A stretch of DNA of 64,000 nucleotides, taken from NCBI RefSeq assembly GCF_002844555.1, contig NZ_PJNI01000001.1:124001-188000 (forward strand), read 5' to 3'. The position numbers and the translations under genes were made by a program. Below, piece after piece: positions 55,595 through 64,000 of this stretch. The notes under the pieces are model-generated. The model saw nothing but the letters and a program-made list of their open reading frames with translations. It made no database searches and was not told where the DNA came from. The number at the start of each line of letters is the position of its first letter. The first letter of the stretch is position 1. The stretch comes from Brumimicrobium salinarum. GTDB taxonomy: Bacteria; Bacteroidota; Bacteroidia; Flavobacteriales_D; Crocinitomicaceae.

Positions 55595-56722
55595 TTATTG
55601 AACCACAATTTTGGAATGCTTCCACTTGTTATTAATCAGCATTTTTACAAAATAAGTTCCTGATTCCACATTGATCTCATGGTTGTTCACTGCGTAATTA
55701 CTTGAAGATTTTATCTTCTTTCCTTCAATAGAATAAATCTCTACCTCATCTATATTATGTGATGTATGAATTGTAAAATTTCCTGAATTTGGATTCGGAA
55801 CTATATTTACTTCATGATTTTGGTTGTTATCCGATATTTTCAATAAAGTTTGACGGTCATATTGACTAAAAAACCTCCAGATCTCTTTACTCGCATCTAT
55901 ATCGTAATTGGTTTTATCTATGTCTGTAGAAGCTCCAGGCCATGAGTGACCTCCTTTAACAATCTTAAAATGTTCAATTGTTGCTCCATTTGATCCTCCA
56001 GAATAAAGATGCCTTTCAACCGTTGAACTATCACTAAGAACAATGTTTGGCATATAAAAAATCTGCGGTGAAGTATATGCGCCTACTTGACTAACCCAAT
56101 GTCCGACAACATAATTTACAGATGCAAAGGTTGCGTTTCCACTATAAGGAACAAGAGTATCTTCGGTACCATGAATAAACATAGCAGGAGTAGGTTTATT
56201 TGGCAAACATGTATTCACATGTATATTCAACATTGTACCAGTTACTGAAGCAATTGCAGTAACTTTATTAGATAGATTACAACCTAAAAAAACACTCATA
56301 AAGCCTCCGTTACTCATTCCAGTGGCATAAACTCTATTTTCATTGATTTCATATTGGGCAGATAATTCATCGATTAAAACAGATAAAAAACCTATATCGT
56401 CTGGTCCATTTTGTTGGAAGTAATTCCATGTTCTTAAATTATTAACATCAAGAAGTCCGTTGGGAACGACCATTATAAAATTAGCTGTATCTGCTATATC
56501 ACGAAATTCTCCGTAAGAAATCTGATGTGACATAGAGGAACCATACCCATGTAAATTTAAAACAAGTGGAACTTTTGATTGTCCTGTATAGGATTGTGGA
56601 ACATAAACAATGTATGACCTTGTCTCACCATCATACTGCATAGTTTCAATAGTTTGCGTTCCAGTTTGTGCACAACTCAAATGCAAAGTGAAAAAGAAAA
56701 GAAGAGTAATAAAATATCTCAT
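55595..56722 (-). CDS. T9SS-secreted esterase (PHB depolymerase-like)
   Basis: 375 residues. A signal peptide leads into an alpha/beta-hydrolase of the polyhydroxybutyrate-depolymerase/feruloyl-esterase type: VPLVLNLHGYGSS, nucleophile in ATGMSNGGFMS, Asp in HGTEDTLVPY, His in GGHSWPGAS. The last ~75 residues are a type A T9SS tail (IVPNPNSGNFTIHTSH, GTYFVKM). It would be exported by T9SS and hydrolyse an ester polymer. The substrate is unknown. Confidence 0.88.
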   Translation of the reverse strand: MRYFITLLFFFTLHLSCAQTGTQTIETMQYDGETRSYIVYVPQSYTGQSKVPLVLNLHGYGSSMSHQISYGEFRDIADTANFIMVVPNGLLDVNNLRTWNYFQQNGPDDIGFLSVLIDELSAQYEINENRVYATGMSNGGFMSVFLGCNLSNKVTAIASVTGTMLNIHVNTCLPNKPTPAMFIHGTEDTLVPYSGNATFASVNYVVGHWVSQVGAYTSPQIFYMPNIVLSDSSTVERHLYSGGSNGATIEHFKIVKGGHSWPGASTDIDKTNYDIDASKEIWRFFSQYDRQTLLKISDNNQNHEVNIVPNPNSGNFTIHTSHNIDEVEIYSIEGKKIKSSSNYAVNNHEINVESGTYFVKMLINNKWKHSKIVVQ

Positions 56723-56767
56723 AAAAACTACATTTAGTTATAAATTTACAAAACATAAAGGACATAC

Positions 56768-57070
56768 ATGCAAAAACTAACATTATACGAAGATGTGTTT
56801 GATGCTTTGGAGAACGGTAAATTAACTACCATTCGAAAAGGACGTAGAGATATTACTTTGGGTAAATTGTTGTTTGAAAGCACGGTAGAAGGTCGACAAA
56901 AGATTGTGGATGTTGTGACTGTTTATTATTCGCGTTTAGAAAATGTCAATATTGAGGATTTGGAAAACGACGGCTTTAAAGACCACCATGATATGTGGAA
57001 GAAAATGCAACGGTTTTATCCTGACATCACTTTAGAAGACGAAGTTACAGTAATAAGGTTCAATCATTAA
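56768..57070 (+). CDS. ASCH-domain-like small protein
   Basis: 100 residues. The pattern VFDALENGKLTTIRKGRRDI fits the ASCH (or DUF3850) fold, a PUA-related RNA-binding domain. Later LEDEVTVIRF also fits. The gene is short and alone between convergent neighbours. The function is unknown and the family call is by shape of motif only. Confidence 0.55.
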   Translation: MQKLTLYEDVFDALENGKLTTIRKGRRDITLGKLLFESTVEGRQKIVDVVTVYYSRLENVNIEDLENDGFKDHHDMWKKMQRFYPDITLEDEVTVIRFNH

Positions 57071-57109
57071 CGCCAAAGAGACAGGGCAAACCTTTAAACA
57101 CCCTGAAAA

Positions 57110-58504
57110 TCAATCTGTAACACGTAACTCTTCGATTTTTAATTCTGTGTAATTTTCTGCTACGAATTCTTCTAATCGCTTAAAGAACAATAGAATTTCT
57201 TCTTTGCTGTTTTGTGCATTTATAGTCACGAATCTAATGAAGTCATCTTCTTGGAAAGTTCCGTAACTCACCATCAATTCCGCTTTTTCGTATAATTGCG
57301 TACACAATTCTTCAGCAGGTATATTTTTGTAATTAAAACATACAGAAATAGAATCTTCGAAACTATACAATTGATAATCTGGATGATTTCTTACGTAATC
57401 TCTTGCGGTATCGGCCAAATCGAATTGATGGTCAACGATTTTTTCTAGTCCCTTTGTACCCACACTTTTCCATAAAGTCCAGAACTTTAAAGCGTCATTT
57501 CTTCTGCCACATTGCAGCGAGGTTTTTCCTGGATTGAAATCATCTTCCTCTGTTTGGAAAAGATATTCTGCTTCGTTGGCAAATGAATCGCGCAGGTGTT
57601 TTTTGTCTTTAACTACAATTAGAGAACACGTTAAAGGCGTTCCAATCATTTTGTGTGCATTAAAGCTAAAAGAATCAACGTTTTCGAGTCCTTTGAGGTG
57701 ATGCTTATATTTTCCGCTAAAGATTACAGAACCACAATAAGCACCGTCGACATGCATCCAGATCTTGTGCTTTTTAGCTACTTTCTGAATGGCTTGTACA
57801 TTATCAAAAGCACCTAAAACCGTTGTTCCAGCAGTAGCGTTAATCAAAACAGGTTGATAACCATCAGCGATATCTTTTGCGATTGCTTTGTCTAATTCTT
57901 CGGGAATCATCTCCCCTACTTTATTGACAGGAATATAGCGAACATTATTTCGGCCAATTCCTGAAAAAGAAGCATTTTTTGGAATACTGTAATGAGATTC
58001 TATCGAAGTGTAAACCGTCATTTTATGTTGAATTCCTTCGTGCCTAACCTTACTATTTGCAGCATCCCTTGCCATCAACATAGACATAAAATTGGTCATT
58101 GAGCCACCTGTAGCGAAAGTTCCATCAGCATTTTCATCCCAACCGATGATTTCACAAACCTTGCGCAGAACTACTTTCTCTACTCCAACTTGAGCACCAG
58201 CAGCTTTAAAAGTGTACATGCTATTATTGAGCAAAACAGCCAATAATTCACCAAGCACAGCCTTTTCATTTCGTCCGCCATACAATTGATTAAAGAAACC
58301 ATTTGTTGCAGTTCTAGGCGTTGCCATAACCAATTCTTTCAGTTTTTCAAGATGTGTATGGTCATCAATTCCATTTTCGACTAGCGATAAGTCAAGCTGA
58401 TCAAACAATTGATCTGCCGGAATGTAATCTACTACAGGATTTACTTTTTCATCGGCTAATAACTTTGCGGCTAAAGTTTGAAAATCGGCTAATGCTTTTT
58501 CCAT
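57110..58504 (-). CDS. PLP-dependent group II decarboxylase
   Basis: 464 residues. FNAHKMIGTP carries the PLP lysine, and INATAGTTVLGAFD and WMHVDGAYCGS are typical of the glutamate/aromatic amino-acid decarboxylase family. It decarboxylates an amino acid to an amine; whether glutamate, aspartate, cysteine sulfinate or diaminobutyrate cannot be told. It is a single gene, with a 232-base gap to the AbiE genes. Confidence 0.9.
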   Translation of the reverse strand: MEKALADFQTLAAKLLADEKVNPVVDYIPADQLFDQLDLSLVENGIDDHTHLEKLKELVMATPRTATNGFFNQLYGGRNEKAVLGELLAVLLNNSMYTFKAAGAQVGVEKVVLRKVCEIIGWDENADGTFATGGSMTNFMSMLMARDAANSKVRHEGIQHKMTVYTSIESHYSIPKNASFSGIGRNNVRYIPVNKVGEMIPEELDKAIAKDIADGYQPVLINATAGTTVLGAFDNVQAIQKVAKKHKIWMHVDGAYCGSVIFSGKYKHHLKGLENVDSFSFNAHKMIGTPLTCSLIVVKDKKHLRDSFANEAEYLFQTEEDDFNPGKTSLQCGRRNDALKFWTLWKSVGTKGLEKIVDHQFDLADTARDYVRNHPDYQLYSFEDSISVCFNYKNIPAEELCTQLYEKAELMVSYGTFQEDDFIRFVTINAQNSKEEILLFFKRLEEFVAENYTELKIEELRVTD

Positions 58505-58736
58505 ATTTTTGATGCTGTATCGAAGAACACATTTTAAAAGAATTAAAAAGTTCTATTCGAAATATATTGTCGTTTTAATGTTCTCTCAATTAGAAGCACA
58601 AAAATACGCTTTTTAGTTTAAACCAAAATGAATTACTACGTTTATGGTAGATTTATGCGCTTTGGCTTGTATGTTTTAAAAGAGGGAAAGTTTTTTTCAA
58701 TTATTGACGTTTTTCAAATAAAGAGAGGCATGTTGT

Positions 58737-59609
58737 TTATTTAGAAATACGGTGTTCTATAAAATTCATTTTTTCGATCAGGTCTTTAAAATATGTAGGA
58801 CTCCAAATGTTAAGTTGGTTCTCGTTCTCAATAAAACGGACGACATCTTCTTTAATTGAGGAAAAGGAAACCGCATCAATTTTTTCAATTAAGAGCTCTC
58901 TGATGTCTTCTGAAGTAATCGTGTTTTCTAACCAGTCGCCAGATTCTTTTGCACGACTACAGAAGTGATTTACATCTAGAGCAATTCCTTTCTTGATATA
59001 CCATTCTAAATCGTACCAATCTCTTCCTTTCACTCTGTTCTTCCATTTACGATAAAGCAAAGCGTGCAGTTTTCCAGCAAAAAGACTGGGTCGGTCAAAA
59101 CACTTTACATAAAAGGAAAATGGGCGAATTAGTAACTTCTCCTCGGTATGAAAGTCTAAAGGAGGGTTTCTGTCAATTTCAAACTTAATTTTCACCGATT
59201 TATTTGATTTTACTCCTGTTTGAGAAATAAGGTCTTCAAGAACAATCTCTTTTAATAAGGTTTCTGATTTTAAAAATGCAGAATCGATGGCTGTGTGATT
59301 TGTCTTTTTCTTTTCATTTATTGTTACCGTCATCCCCAAAGATTCAAATTCATCAATGATTGAATTAAAATAAGGTTCAAGTGAGAACTCAAGATCTGTT
59401 GTCAACAATGAAAAATCAAGGTCTTCTGAAAAACGTTCCAATCCATAAAAGATACGAAGAGCAGTTCCGCCATAGAAAGCAGCTTTTTCAAAGAAATTTG
59501 TACGTGACAATCCCGCCAATGCAATTTCCTGCATAATTTCTCTTAGCGCAGCCAATATCTCACCTTCATTTTTAGGACTATACTCCTCTATCCACTCTTT
59601 TATCATCAT
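58737..59609 (-). CDS. AbiEii/AbiGii-type nucleotidyltransferase toxin
   Basis: 290 residues. The opening has YGGTALRIFYGLERFSEDLD, the nucleotidyltransferase motif (GG...LR, then SEDLDFS) of the AbiEii toxin. The later GRDWYDLEWYIKK is the conserved RDxYDLxxY region. In the type IV toxin-antitoxin system AbiE it inhibits growth by modifying tRNA, and it blocks phage. It overlaps the antitoxin gene by 4 bases (ATGA). Confidence 0.88.
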   Translation of the reverse strand: MMIKEWIEEYSPKNEGEILAALREIMQEIALAGLSRTNFFEKAAFYGGTALRIFYGLERFSEDLDFSLLTTDLEFSLEPYFNSIIDEFESLGMTVTINEKKKTNHTAIDSAFLKSETLLKEIVLEDLISQTGVKSNKSVKIKFEIDRNPPLDFHTEEKLLIRPFSFYVKCFDRPSLFAGKLHALLYRKWKNRVKGRDWYDLEWYIKKGIALDVNHFCSRAKESGDWLENTITSEDIRELLIEKIDAVSFSSIKEDVVRFIENENQLNIWSPTYFKDLIEKMNFIEHRISK

Positions 59610-60244
59610 AATTCTCTAAGTGTTTTTATGAGCATTTCAAGACTTGCATTTTTGGGGGCATTCTCCAACCATGTTGAGATAAGATCTGTATTTAATGTTT
59701 GTAACATTTCCACATCAACTCTCAAGTCTTGCAATAAAAATGCCTTGACTTGCTTTCTACTTCTTAAATTAACTCCAGAAGTTAGAACAACCTTATCACA
59801 AATTGCTTTTTCTGGAGAAGCAATTAAAACCGTTTGTTTGTTATCGATTTCTAAGCTTTTTATACCATAAGAAAAATAAGGTGTAGGCAGTTTTTGGTAG
59901 CTAAATCTTCCAAAATGATTCTTATATGTTTTAGATAACTTTGTTGTAACAGAACTAGTTTCAACTACTCTTTCTGGAATAAAACCCCAGTAATTTAAGG
60001 CAGACTCCAAAGAAACATAACTAGGCCCTCTTAAATGGTTGGCAATTAAGAACGGATGCAAAGCATTAGCACTATAAATAGGGTTAACTGCATAAAGTCC
60101 TCTCCTCAATGAAAAAATTTCTCCTTTTTTTATTAATTCACTGATTTTATCCTTCGGACTTTTAAAATCTTTCAATAATTCTAAAATTAAATGCTTAGAA
60201 AAAGGAACATTACTCAACTCATTTAATTTCAACCTCAATTCCAT
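59606..60244 (-). CDS. AbiEi-type antitoxin / transcriptional repressor
   Basis: 212 residues. N-terminal helix-turn-helix region (LKDFKSPKDKISELIKKGEI, SLRRGLYAVNP) and a C-terminal domain with PEKAICDKVVL are typical of the AbiEi antitoxin. It would bind the operator upstream and repress its own operon, and antagonise the AbiEii toxin. The perfect inverted repeat at 60263-60285 just upstream fits an autorepression site. Confidence 0.85.
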   Translation of the reverse strand: MELRLKLNELSNVPFSKHLILELLKDFKSPKDKISELIKKGEIFSLRRGLYAVNPIYSANALHPFLIANHLRGPSYVSLESALNYWGFIPERVVETSSVTTKLSKTYKNHFGRFSYQKLPTPYFSYGIKSLEIDNKQTVLIASPEKAICDKVVLTSGVNLRSRKQVKAFLLQDLRVDVEMLQTLNTDLISTWLENAPKNASLEMLIKTLREL

Positions 60245-60262
60245 TTGTCATATTTTAATACA

Positions 60263-60285
60263 ATAATCGGAAAAAATCCGATTAT
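60263..60285. promoter_or_regulatory. Candidate AbiEi operator palindrome
   Basis: ATAATCGGA, five A, TCCGATTAT: a perfect 9-bp inverted repeat, 19 bases upstream of the AbiEi ATG at 60244. AbiEi proteins bind inverted repeats in their promoter, so this is a likely operator. It also lies within the divergent region that serves the glycosyltransferase gene. Confidence 0.6.
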
Positions 60286-60354
60286 CACCAAAATATTTTA
60301 CATTTTATTCTTGCAGTATCACAAGATATATTTTAATATCTTTACCCGTTGATT

Positions 60355-61467
60355 ATGAGGATAGGCGTTAACACACGGTTTTTATTGAAAAACAAAATGG
60401 AAGGTTTTGGGTGGTACACCTACGAAACCATGCTGAGAATTACCCAACAGCATCCGGAACATGAGTTTATTTTCTTTTTTGACCGGCCTTATGATGAAAA
60501 GTTTGTGTTTGCAGATAATGTTACGCCTGTTGTGGTCAACCCACCTGCACGTCATCCGATATTGCAGATCATTTGGTTTGATTACGCCATTCCGAGGGCC
60601 TTAAAAAAACATAAATGTGACGTTTTTGTGTCTACGGACGGTTATTTATCCTTAAAAACAGATTTGCCTCAGTTAACGGTGATGCACGACCTAAACTTTG
60701 AACATAATCCTCAAGATTTACCAAAAGTTGCGCTCAAGTTCTTAAAGAAACGCTTTCCCGTTTTTGCCAGAAAAGCAGATCGTTTATGTACTGTTTCAGA
60801 ATTTTCTAAGGCTGATATCGTAAAAACTTATGGTATTTCTCCCGATAAAATCGATGTAACTTACAACGGCGTTTCTCCTGTTTTCAAAGTGATTGATGAC
60901 AATGAAAAACAAAAAGTTCGGGAGCAATTTACCCAAGGCAAACCTTATATTGTCTTCGTTGGCGCTATTCATAAAAGAAAGAATGTTCAACGCTTAATAG
61001 CTGCTTACAAAGTTTTAAAAACACAAAACAAAATACCTCATCAATTATTAATTGTTGGCGAACCGATGTGGGACAGTCAGACAGTTGAAATTGATGAAGA
61101 ATTAAAACCATACATCCATTTTACGGGACATGTTTCTTTAGATCATCTCGCTAACATTGTTGGAGCGGCGACATGTATGGCTTTTGTAAGTTATTTCGAA
61201 GGCTTTGGTATTCCATTGGTAGAAGCTATGCAGTCTGGCGTTCCTGTTTTAGCGGGAAACCTTACGTCTTTACCCGAAATTGGCGGCGATGCGGCTCTGT
61301 ATTGCGATCCGTATTCTGTAGATTCAATACAAGAACAATTGAATTTGTTGTTGAGTGATGAAAATTTAAGAAAAGACTTGATTGTAAAAGGATTAGAAAG
61401 GGCTAAGGATTTTTCTTGGGATTATACCGCTAGGGACTTGTGGTTGGCGGTGGAGAGACTCTTTTAA
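60355..61467 (+). CDS. GT4 family glycosyltransferase
   Basis: 370 residues from the ATG at 60355 (MRIGVNTRFLLKNKMEGFGW). The GT-B fold is recognisable from YIVFVGAIHKRKNVQRLIAA, ITAA-type linkers, and the retaining GT4 signature SYFEGFGIPLVEAMQSGVPV with its EX7E. It would transfer a sugar from a nucleotide donor, perhaps to an envelope glycan. No other glycan genes are nearby, except the distant kdsB. Confidence 0.88.
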   Translation: MRIGVNTRFLLKNKMEGFGWYTYETMLRITQQHPEHEFIFFFDRPYDEKFVFADNVTPVVVNPPARHPILQIIWFDYAIPRALKKHKCDVFVSTDGYLSLKTDLPQLTVMHDLNFEHNPQDLPKVALKFLKKRFPVFARKADRLCTVSEFSKADIVKTYGISPDKIDVTYNGVSPVFKVIDDNEKQKVREQFTQGKPYIVFVGAIHKRKNVQRLIAAYKVLKTQNKIPHQLLIVGEPMWDSQTVEIDEELKPYIHFTGHVSLDHLANIVGAATCMAFVSYFEGFGIPLVEAMQSGVPVLAGNLTSLPEIGGDAALYCDPYSVDSIQEQLNLLLSDENLRKDLIVKGLERAKDFSWDYTARDLWLAVERLF

Positions 61468-61476
61468 ATAATGATG

Positions 61477-61883
61477 AATTATGAACCACTGGCGTCCGAT
61501 AAAAATTTTTCGATTATACTTCAGCCTTTATCTATTCTGTACTATGGCTTGTTTTGCGATTTTAAGGGCTTAGATTTGAGGAAAAGTATGTTCGTGGCGT
61601 TTGGGATTCCACAGCGAAAATGAGTTTTCAAGTGGAATTGCATTTCTTTGAAAAAATAACCGAAGCGCAGCGAGCTCATGACTTCCTTTGAAAAGAAATT
61701 TTGGAATAAATATAGCATGGAACTTAAGAAAATCTCATGTTGCGAAGCATTCGCCTTGGAATTCCAATGAGTTTTTTGTTTCGTTTTTTTATCAAGAAAA
61801 AAATGAAAAAGACATAGGAGATAGAGCGAAACTTTTGTTTTTGCGGTAAAGCCTTTTTAATCGGACGATAGTGAATTATGAAC
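61477..61883. mobile_element. MITE-like element with 10-bp flanking repeat
   Basis: Flanks AATTATGAAC (61477-61486 and 61874-61883) enclose 387 bp with inverted ends: CACTGGCGTCCGATAAAAA (61487-61505) and, on the other strand, CACTATCGTCCGATTAAAAA (from 61873 back to 61854). The ends differ by two bases and one gap. No transposase ORF is present within, so it looks like a non-autonomous miniature element. It fills the gap between the glycosyltransferase gene and the terminator. The flank also resembles a dispersed AATTATGAA string, so the duplication needs checking. Confidence 0.6.
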
Positions 61884-61959
61884 GATGAATTGTTGCGTGG
61901 AGTTTATCCCTTGACTCAGAGCTAAAAACTCTTGATAGTAGTCATTATGATAAGCATAA

Positions 61960-61994
61960 AAAAAGCGGTACTCCTTCTCGAAGTACCGCTTTTT
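61960..61994. terminator. Bidirectional terminator before the RND gene end
   Basis: AAAAAGCGGTACT / AGTACCGCTTTTT, 13-bp stem with 9-base loop, A and T tracts on both sides. It ends transcription of the RND gene (minus). Confidence 0.85.
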
Positions 61995-62014
61995 CTAGTA
62001 TAATTTATAAATAA

Positions 62015-64000
62015 CTAAACATTTGTTTTCAATGTCCAATTCAGCTTTTTGTAGACCCAAACTTTGAATCTATAAAGCGTTAAGTACATTGCTGGAACAA
62101 TTACAAGTGTTAGGAAGGTTGCGAATGTTAATCCGTAAATAATCGTCCATGCCATTGGCGAGAAGAACATATTGTTATCTCCACCGATGAAGATATTTGG
62201 ATCGTAATTCGTAAGCAATCCTACAAAATCAATATTAAGACCTATTGCTAACGGAAGTAAACCAAGAACGGTTGTAATCGCGGTTAGCAATACCGGACGT
62301 AAACGTACTTTTCCACCTTGAATTGTCGCTTTTAACACTTCTTCGTCTGGTTCTAAATCCGTTTCTTCCAATTTCATTTCATCTCGTTTTTCTCTTCGGA
62401 TTAAATTGGTATAGTCAATTAATACTATGGAGTTGTTTACCACAACACCAGCCAAGGAAATAATACCAATCATGGTCATCATAATCACGAAGGTTTGTCC
62501 GCTAATGGCTAATCCTAAGAATACTCCGATGAAAGAAAGTAATACCGAGAACAAAATAATTGCAGGTGTTGAATACGAGTTAAACTGCGTTACGATAATC
62601 AAAAGAATAAGGAAAACCGCAATTAAAAGGGCATTACTTAAGAATGCCATTTCTTCAGCTTGCTCATCTTGCTGACCCGTAAAGCTGTATTTCACTTCTT
62701 TCGGAAGATTATCTTCAGCAACATAATCCATCATCTTTTCTTTCAAGACTTGAACAACTTCGTTGGCGTTATATCCTTCCGTTACATCAGAAGAAATAAT
62801 CACTTTTGAAGTTTGATCTTCTCGCACAACTCCAGTATAGGAAATATTCTCTTTTGGTTCTTTAATCACACTTCGAATCGGAATGTTAAGCAATTGACCT
62901 GTGTTGTTTCTAAACATTAGTTTTTGATCCAACAAAGCATCCAAATTATAACGAGAGTTTTGCTTAAAGCGAACCACCATATCGTAGTTTTCTTCATCTT
63001 TCGTATACGTAGCGACGTCTTCACCTAACAATGCTTTACGAATTGCCATTCCAACTTGGGTTGTAGAAGCATTTAGTTTTCTCACCTGCGTACGATCTAC
63101 CTCAATTGGAATCTCAGGTCGTGTAGCTTCAACGTTCAGTTTTAACTCATCGACACCTTCTACACCCTCACGATCGAGGTATTGTTTTACCTCAGTGGCT
63201 ACAATAATTAATTCTTTGTAATCTCCCTTCTTAGTATTGATTAATTCAATATTAATTGGTGAAGCTTGAGGTGGTCCCATCTCGTTTTTCTTGATAGAAA
63301 TCTGAACATCAGCTGGTAAAATTCCTTTTAACTCATTCTGCAATTTCGTTAAAATATAACCTGTTGTATTGATAGAATCTCTGTATTGGAACTCCGTAAA
63401 GTCAATGGTGATTCTCGCCTTGTGTGGCGTATCTCCCATGTCCATTCCTTGTTCACTCGTTCCTTTTCCAACCTGAGCAATAATAGATTGAACAAGGTCT
63501 GATTTCTTAATGTTATTTGGATCAGAACCTTCAGTGTATGGACTTAAAATCTCATTGATTTTTTCTTCTACTAACAATGCTGATTTATTCGTTTCCAAAA
63601 TATCTGTTCCAATTGGATGCGTAATAAATACGTTAGCGTATTTCGGCTGATTTGAAGGGAAGAACTCTACTTTTGGCTGGTTCAGTGCAAAAACAATCAC
63701 AGAAACAATCAATAAAACGAATGTTCCAACAATAAATATAATTGGTCTTGAACCTTTTAAAGCAAAAGTTAAGAAATTCTCATACCATCTTTCCAAAACA
63801 GGTAATATTTTCTCTTGGAAAACTGCAGTTCCTGGGAAGAAAACAAAAGTATTGAGTAATGAAATTAAACCAATTAACATAACAACGTTTCCGAATGTCG
63901 TTAAATTGACCATTACCAAAGCAAAACCAACTCCAACAAAAATTAAACTATAAATTAAACTCTTCGTTTTTCTTGGCTTTCTTTCTTCAACCTTCATGTA
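62015..64000 (-). CDS. RND efflux pump permease, C-terminal part
   Basis: At least 660 residues, the C-terminal portion of an AcrB-type RND transporter (usual length about 1,050-1,150). GPPQASPINIELINTKKGDY, RTQVRKLNAS and the membrane segments AGVVVNNSIVLIDYTNLIRR, VRLRPVLLTAITTVLGLLP fit the family. The frame is open across the ATG at 63997, so the real start is beyond the right edge. It exports drugs, lipids or other envelope substrates with a membrane-fusion partner; neither partner is visible. Confidence 0.9.
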   Translation of the reverse strand, partial: YMKVEERKPRKTKSLIYSLIFVGVGFALVMVNLTTFGNVVMLIGLISLLNTFVFFPGTAVFQEKILPVLERWYENFLTFALKGSRPIIFIVGTFVLLIVSVIVFALNQPKVEFFPSNQPKYANVFITHPIGTDILETNKSALLVEEKINEILSPYTEGSDPNNIKKSDLVQSIIAQVGKGTSEQGMDMGDTPHKARITIDFTEFQYRDSINTTGYILTKLQNELKGILPADVQISIKKNEMGPPQASPINIELINTKKGDYKELIIVATEVKQYLDREGVEGVDELKLNVEATRPEIPIEVDRTQVRKLNASTTQVGMAIRKALLGEDVATYTKDEENYDMVVRFKQNSRYNLDALLDQKLMFRNNTGQLLNIPIRSVIKEPKENISYTGVVREDQTSKVIISSDVTEGYNANEVVQVLKEKMMDYVAEDNLPKEVKYSFTGQQDEQAEEMAFLSNALLIAVFLILLIIVTQFNSYSTPAIILFSVLLSFIGVFLGLAISGQTFVIMMTMIGIISLAGVVVNNSIVLIDYTNLIRREKRDEMKLEETDLEPDEEVLKATIQGGKVRLRPVLLTAITTVLGLLPLAIGLNIDFVGLLTNYDPNIFIGGDNNMFFSPMAWTIIYGLTFATFLTLVIVPAMYLTLYRFKVWVYKKLNWTLKTNV

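Noticed and set aside
58628-58744. 38-codon plus-strand ORF (MNYYVYGRFMRF...) at the end of the AbiEii gene
   Set aside because: Short, with no signal peptide or recognised motif, and it overlaps the toxin stop; only comparison with relatives could support it.
58737-60285. A wider phage-defence island around AbiE
   Set aside because: No restriction, CRISPR, integrase or other defence gene lies within the window around the pair.
1-64000. CRISPR array, rRNA operon or complete insertion sequence
   Set aside because: No regularly spaced direct repeats, rRNA sequence or transposase motif was seen in the window.

Overview
The window reads as chromosomal DNA of a low-GC, AT-rich Bacteroidota, most likely a member of Flavobacteriales. 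The evidence is type IX secretion C-terminal tails on two proteins (39599-42034 and 55595-56722), a PorZ-type T9SS component beside recO, two RemB-like outer-membrane proteins, a GldL-like membrane protein, a DUF4271 gene next to hemD, and many promoters of the Bacteroidota type (TTTG, about 20 bases, TAnnTTTG). One of these lies upstream of the only tRNA (anticodon CAT). There is no rRNA, CRISPR array, prophage or complete insertion sequence. Taxonomy below order level cannot be settled by reading alone.

Layout. 1-9 kb: an HU-like/SPOR envelope protein, kdsB, dprA (broken frame), a bacilliredoxin, an FAD oxidoreductase, an M23 peptidase lipoprotein, purD and a CNNM/CorC protein. 9-21.5 kb: a PpiD/SurA-like foldase, an hemJ-tatD-ansA operon (tatD broken), a thioesterase, a three-gene envelope operon of unknown function, DUF4271-hemD and a glutaryl-CoA-dehydrogenase-like enzyme. 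21.7-33 kb: the tRNA, an OmpA lipoprotein, a TonB/MORN fusion, an ABC exporter pair, a deoC-cysQ-RemB-like-RemB-like operon (cysQ broken) and a TonB protein. 33-46 kb: vanZ-like, gcvH, prfB, a coiled-coil/GldL-like pair, a SCO protein, a 46-residue lipoprotein on the minus strand, a BamA/TamA-like barrel, a SprB-like T9SS adhesin divergent from a propeller/SpoIIE phosphatase, and exonuclease III. 46-57 kb: a ferredoxin-NADP reductase type enzyme, porZ-recO, a DEAD helicase, membrane and secreted unknowns, a beta-barrel, a T9SS-secreted esterase and an ASCH-like protein. 57-64 kb: a PLP decarboxylase, an AbiE-type toxin-antitoxin pair, a GT4 glycosyltransferase and the C-terminal part of an RND pump running off the right edge.

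The cell is mainly doing housekeeping here (nucleotide, haem, LPS Kdo and DNA repair functions) together with a Bacteroidota envelope: TonB energy transduction, Omp85 assembly, T9SS secretion and gliding-type outer-membrane proteins. The most unusual structures are between genes: a 181-bp compound palindrome (54427-54607) with four stacked stems, a 387-bp MITE-like element with terminal inverted repeats and a 10-bp direct duplication (61477-61883), and a nested inverted repeat (27393-27630). Three genes (dprA, tatD, cysQ) are each split by an apparent loss of one A in a coding-strand poly(A) run. This is either sequencing or assembly error or, for the two A7 sites that form perfect slippery heptamers, possible slippage.
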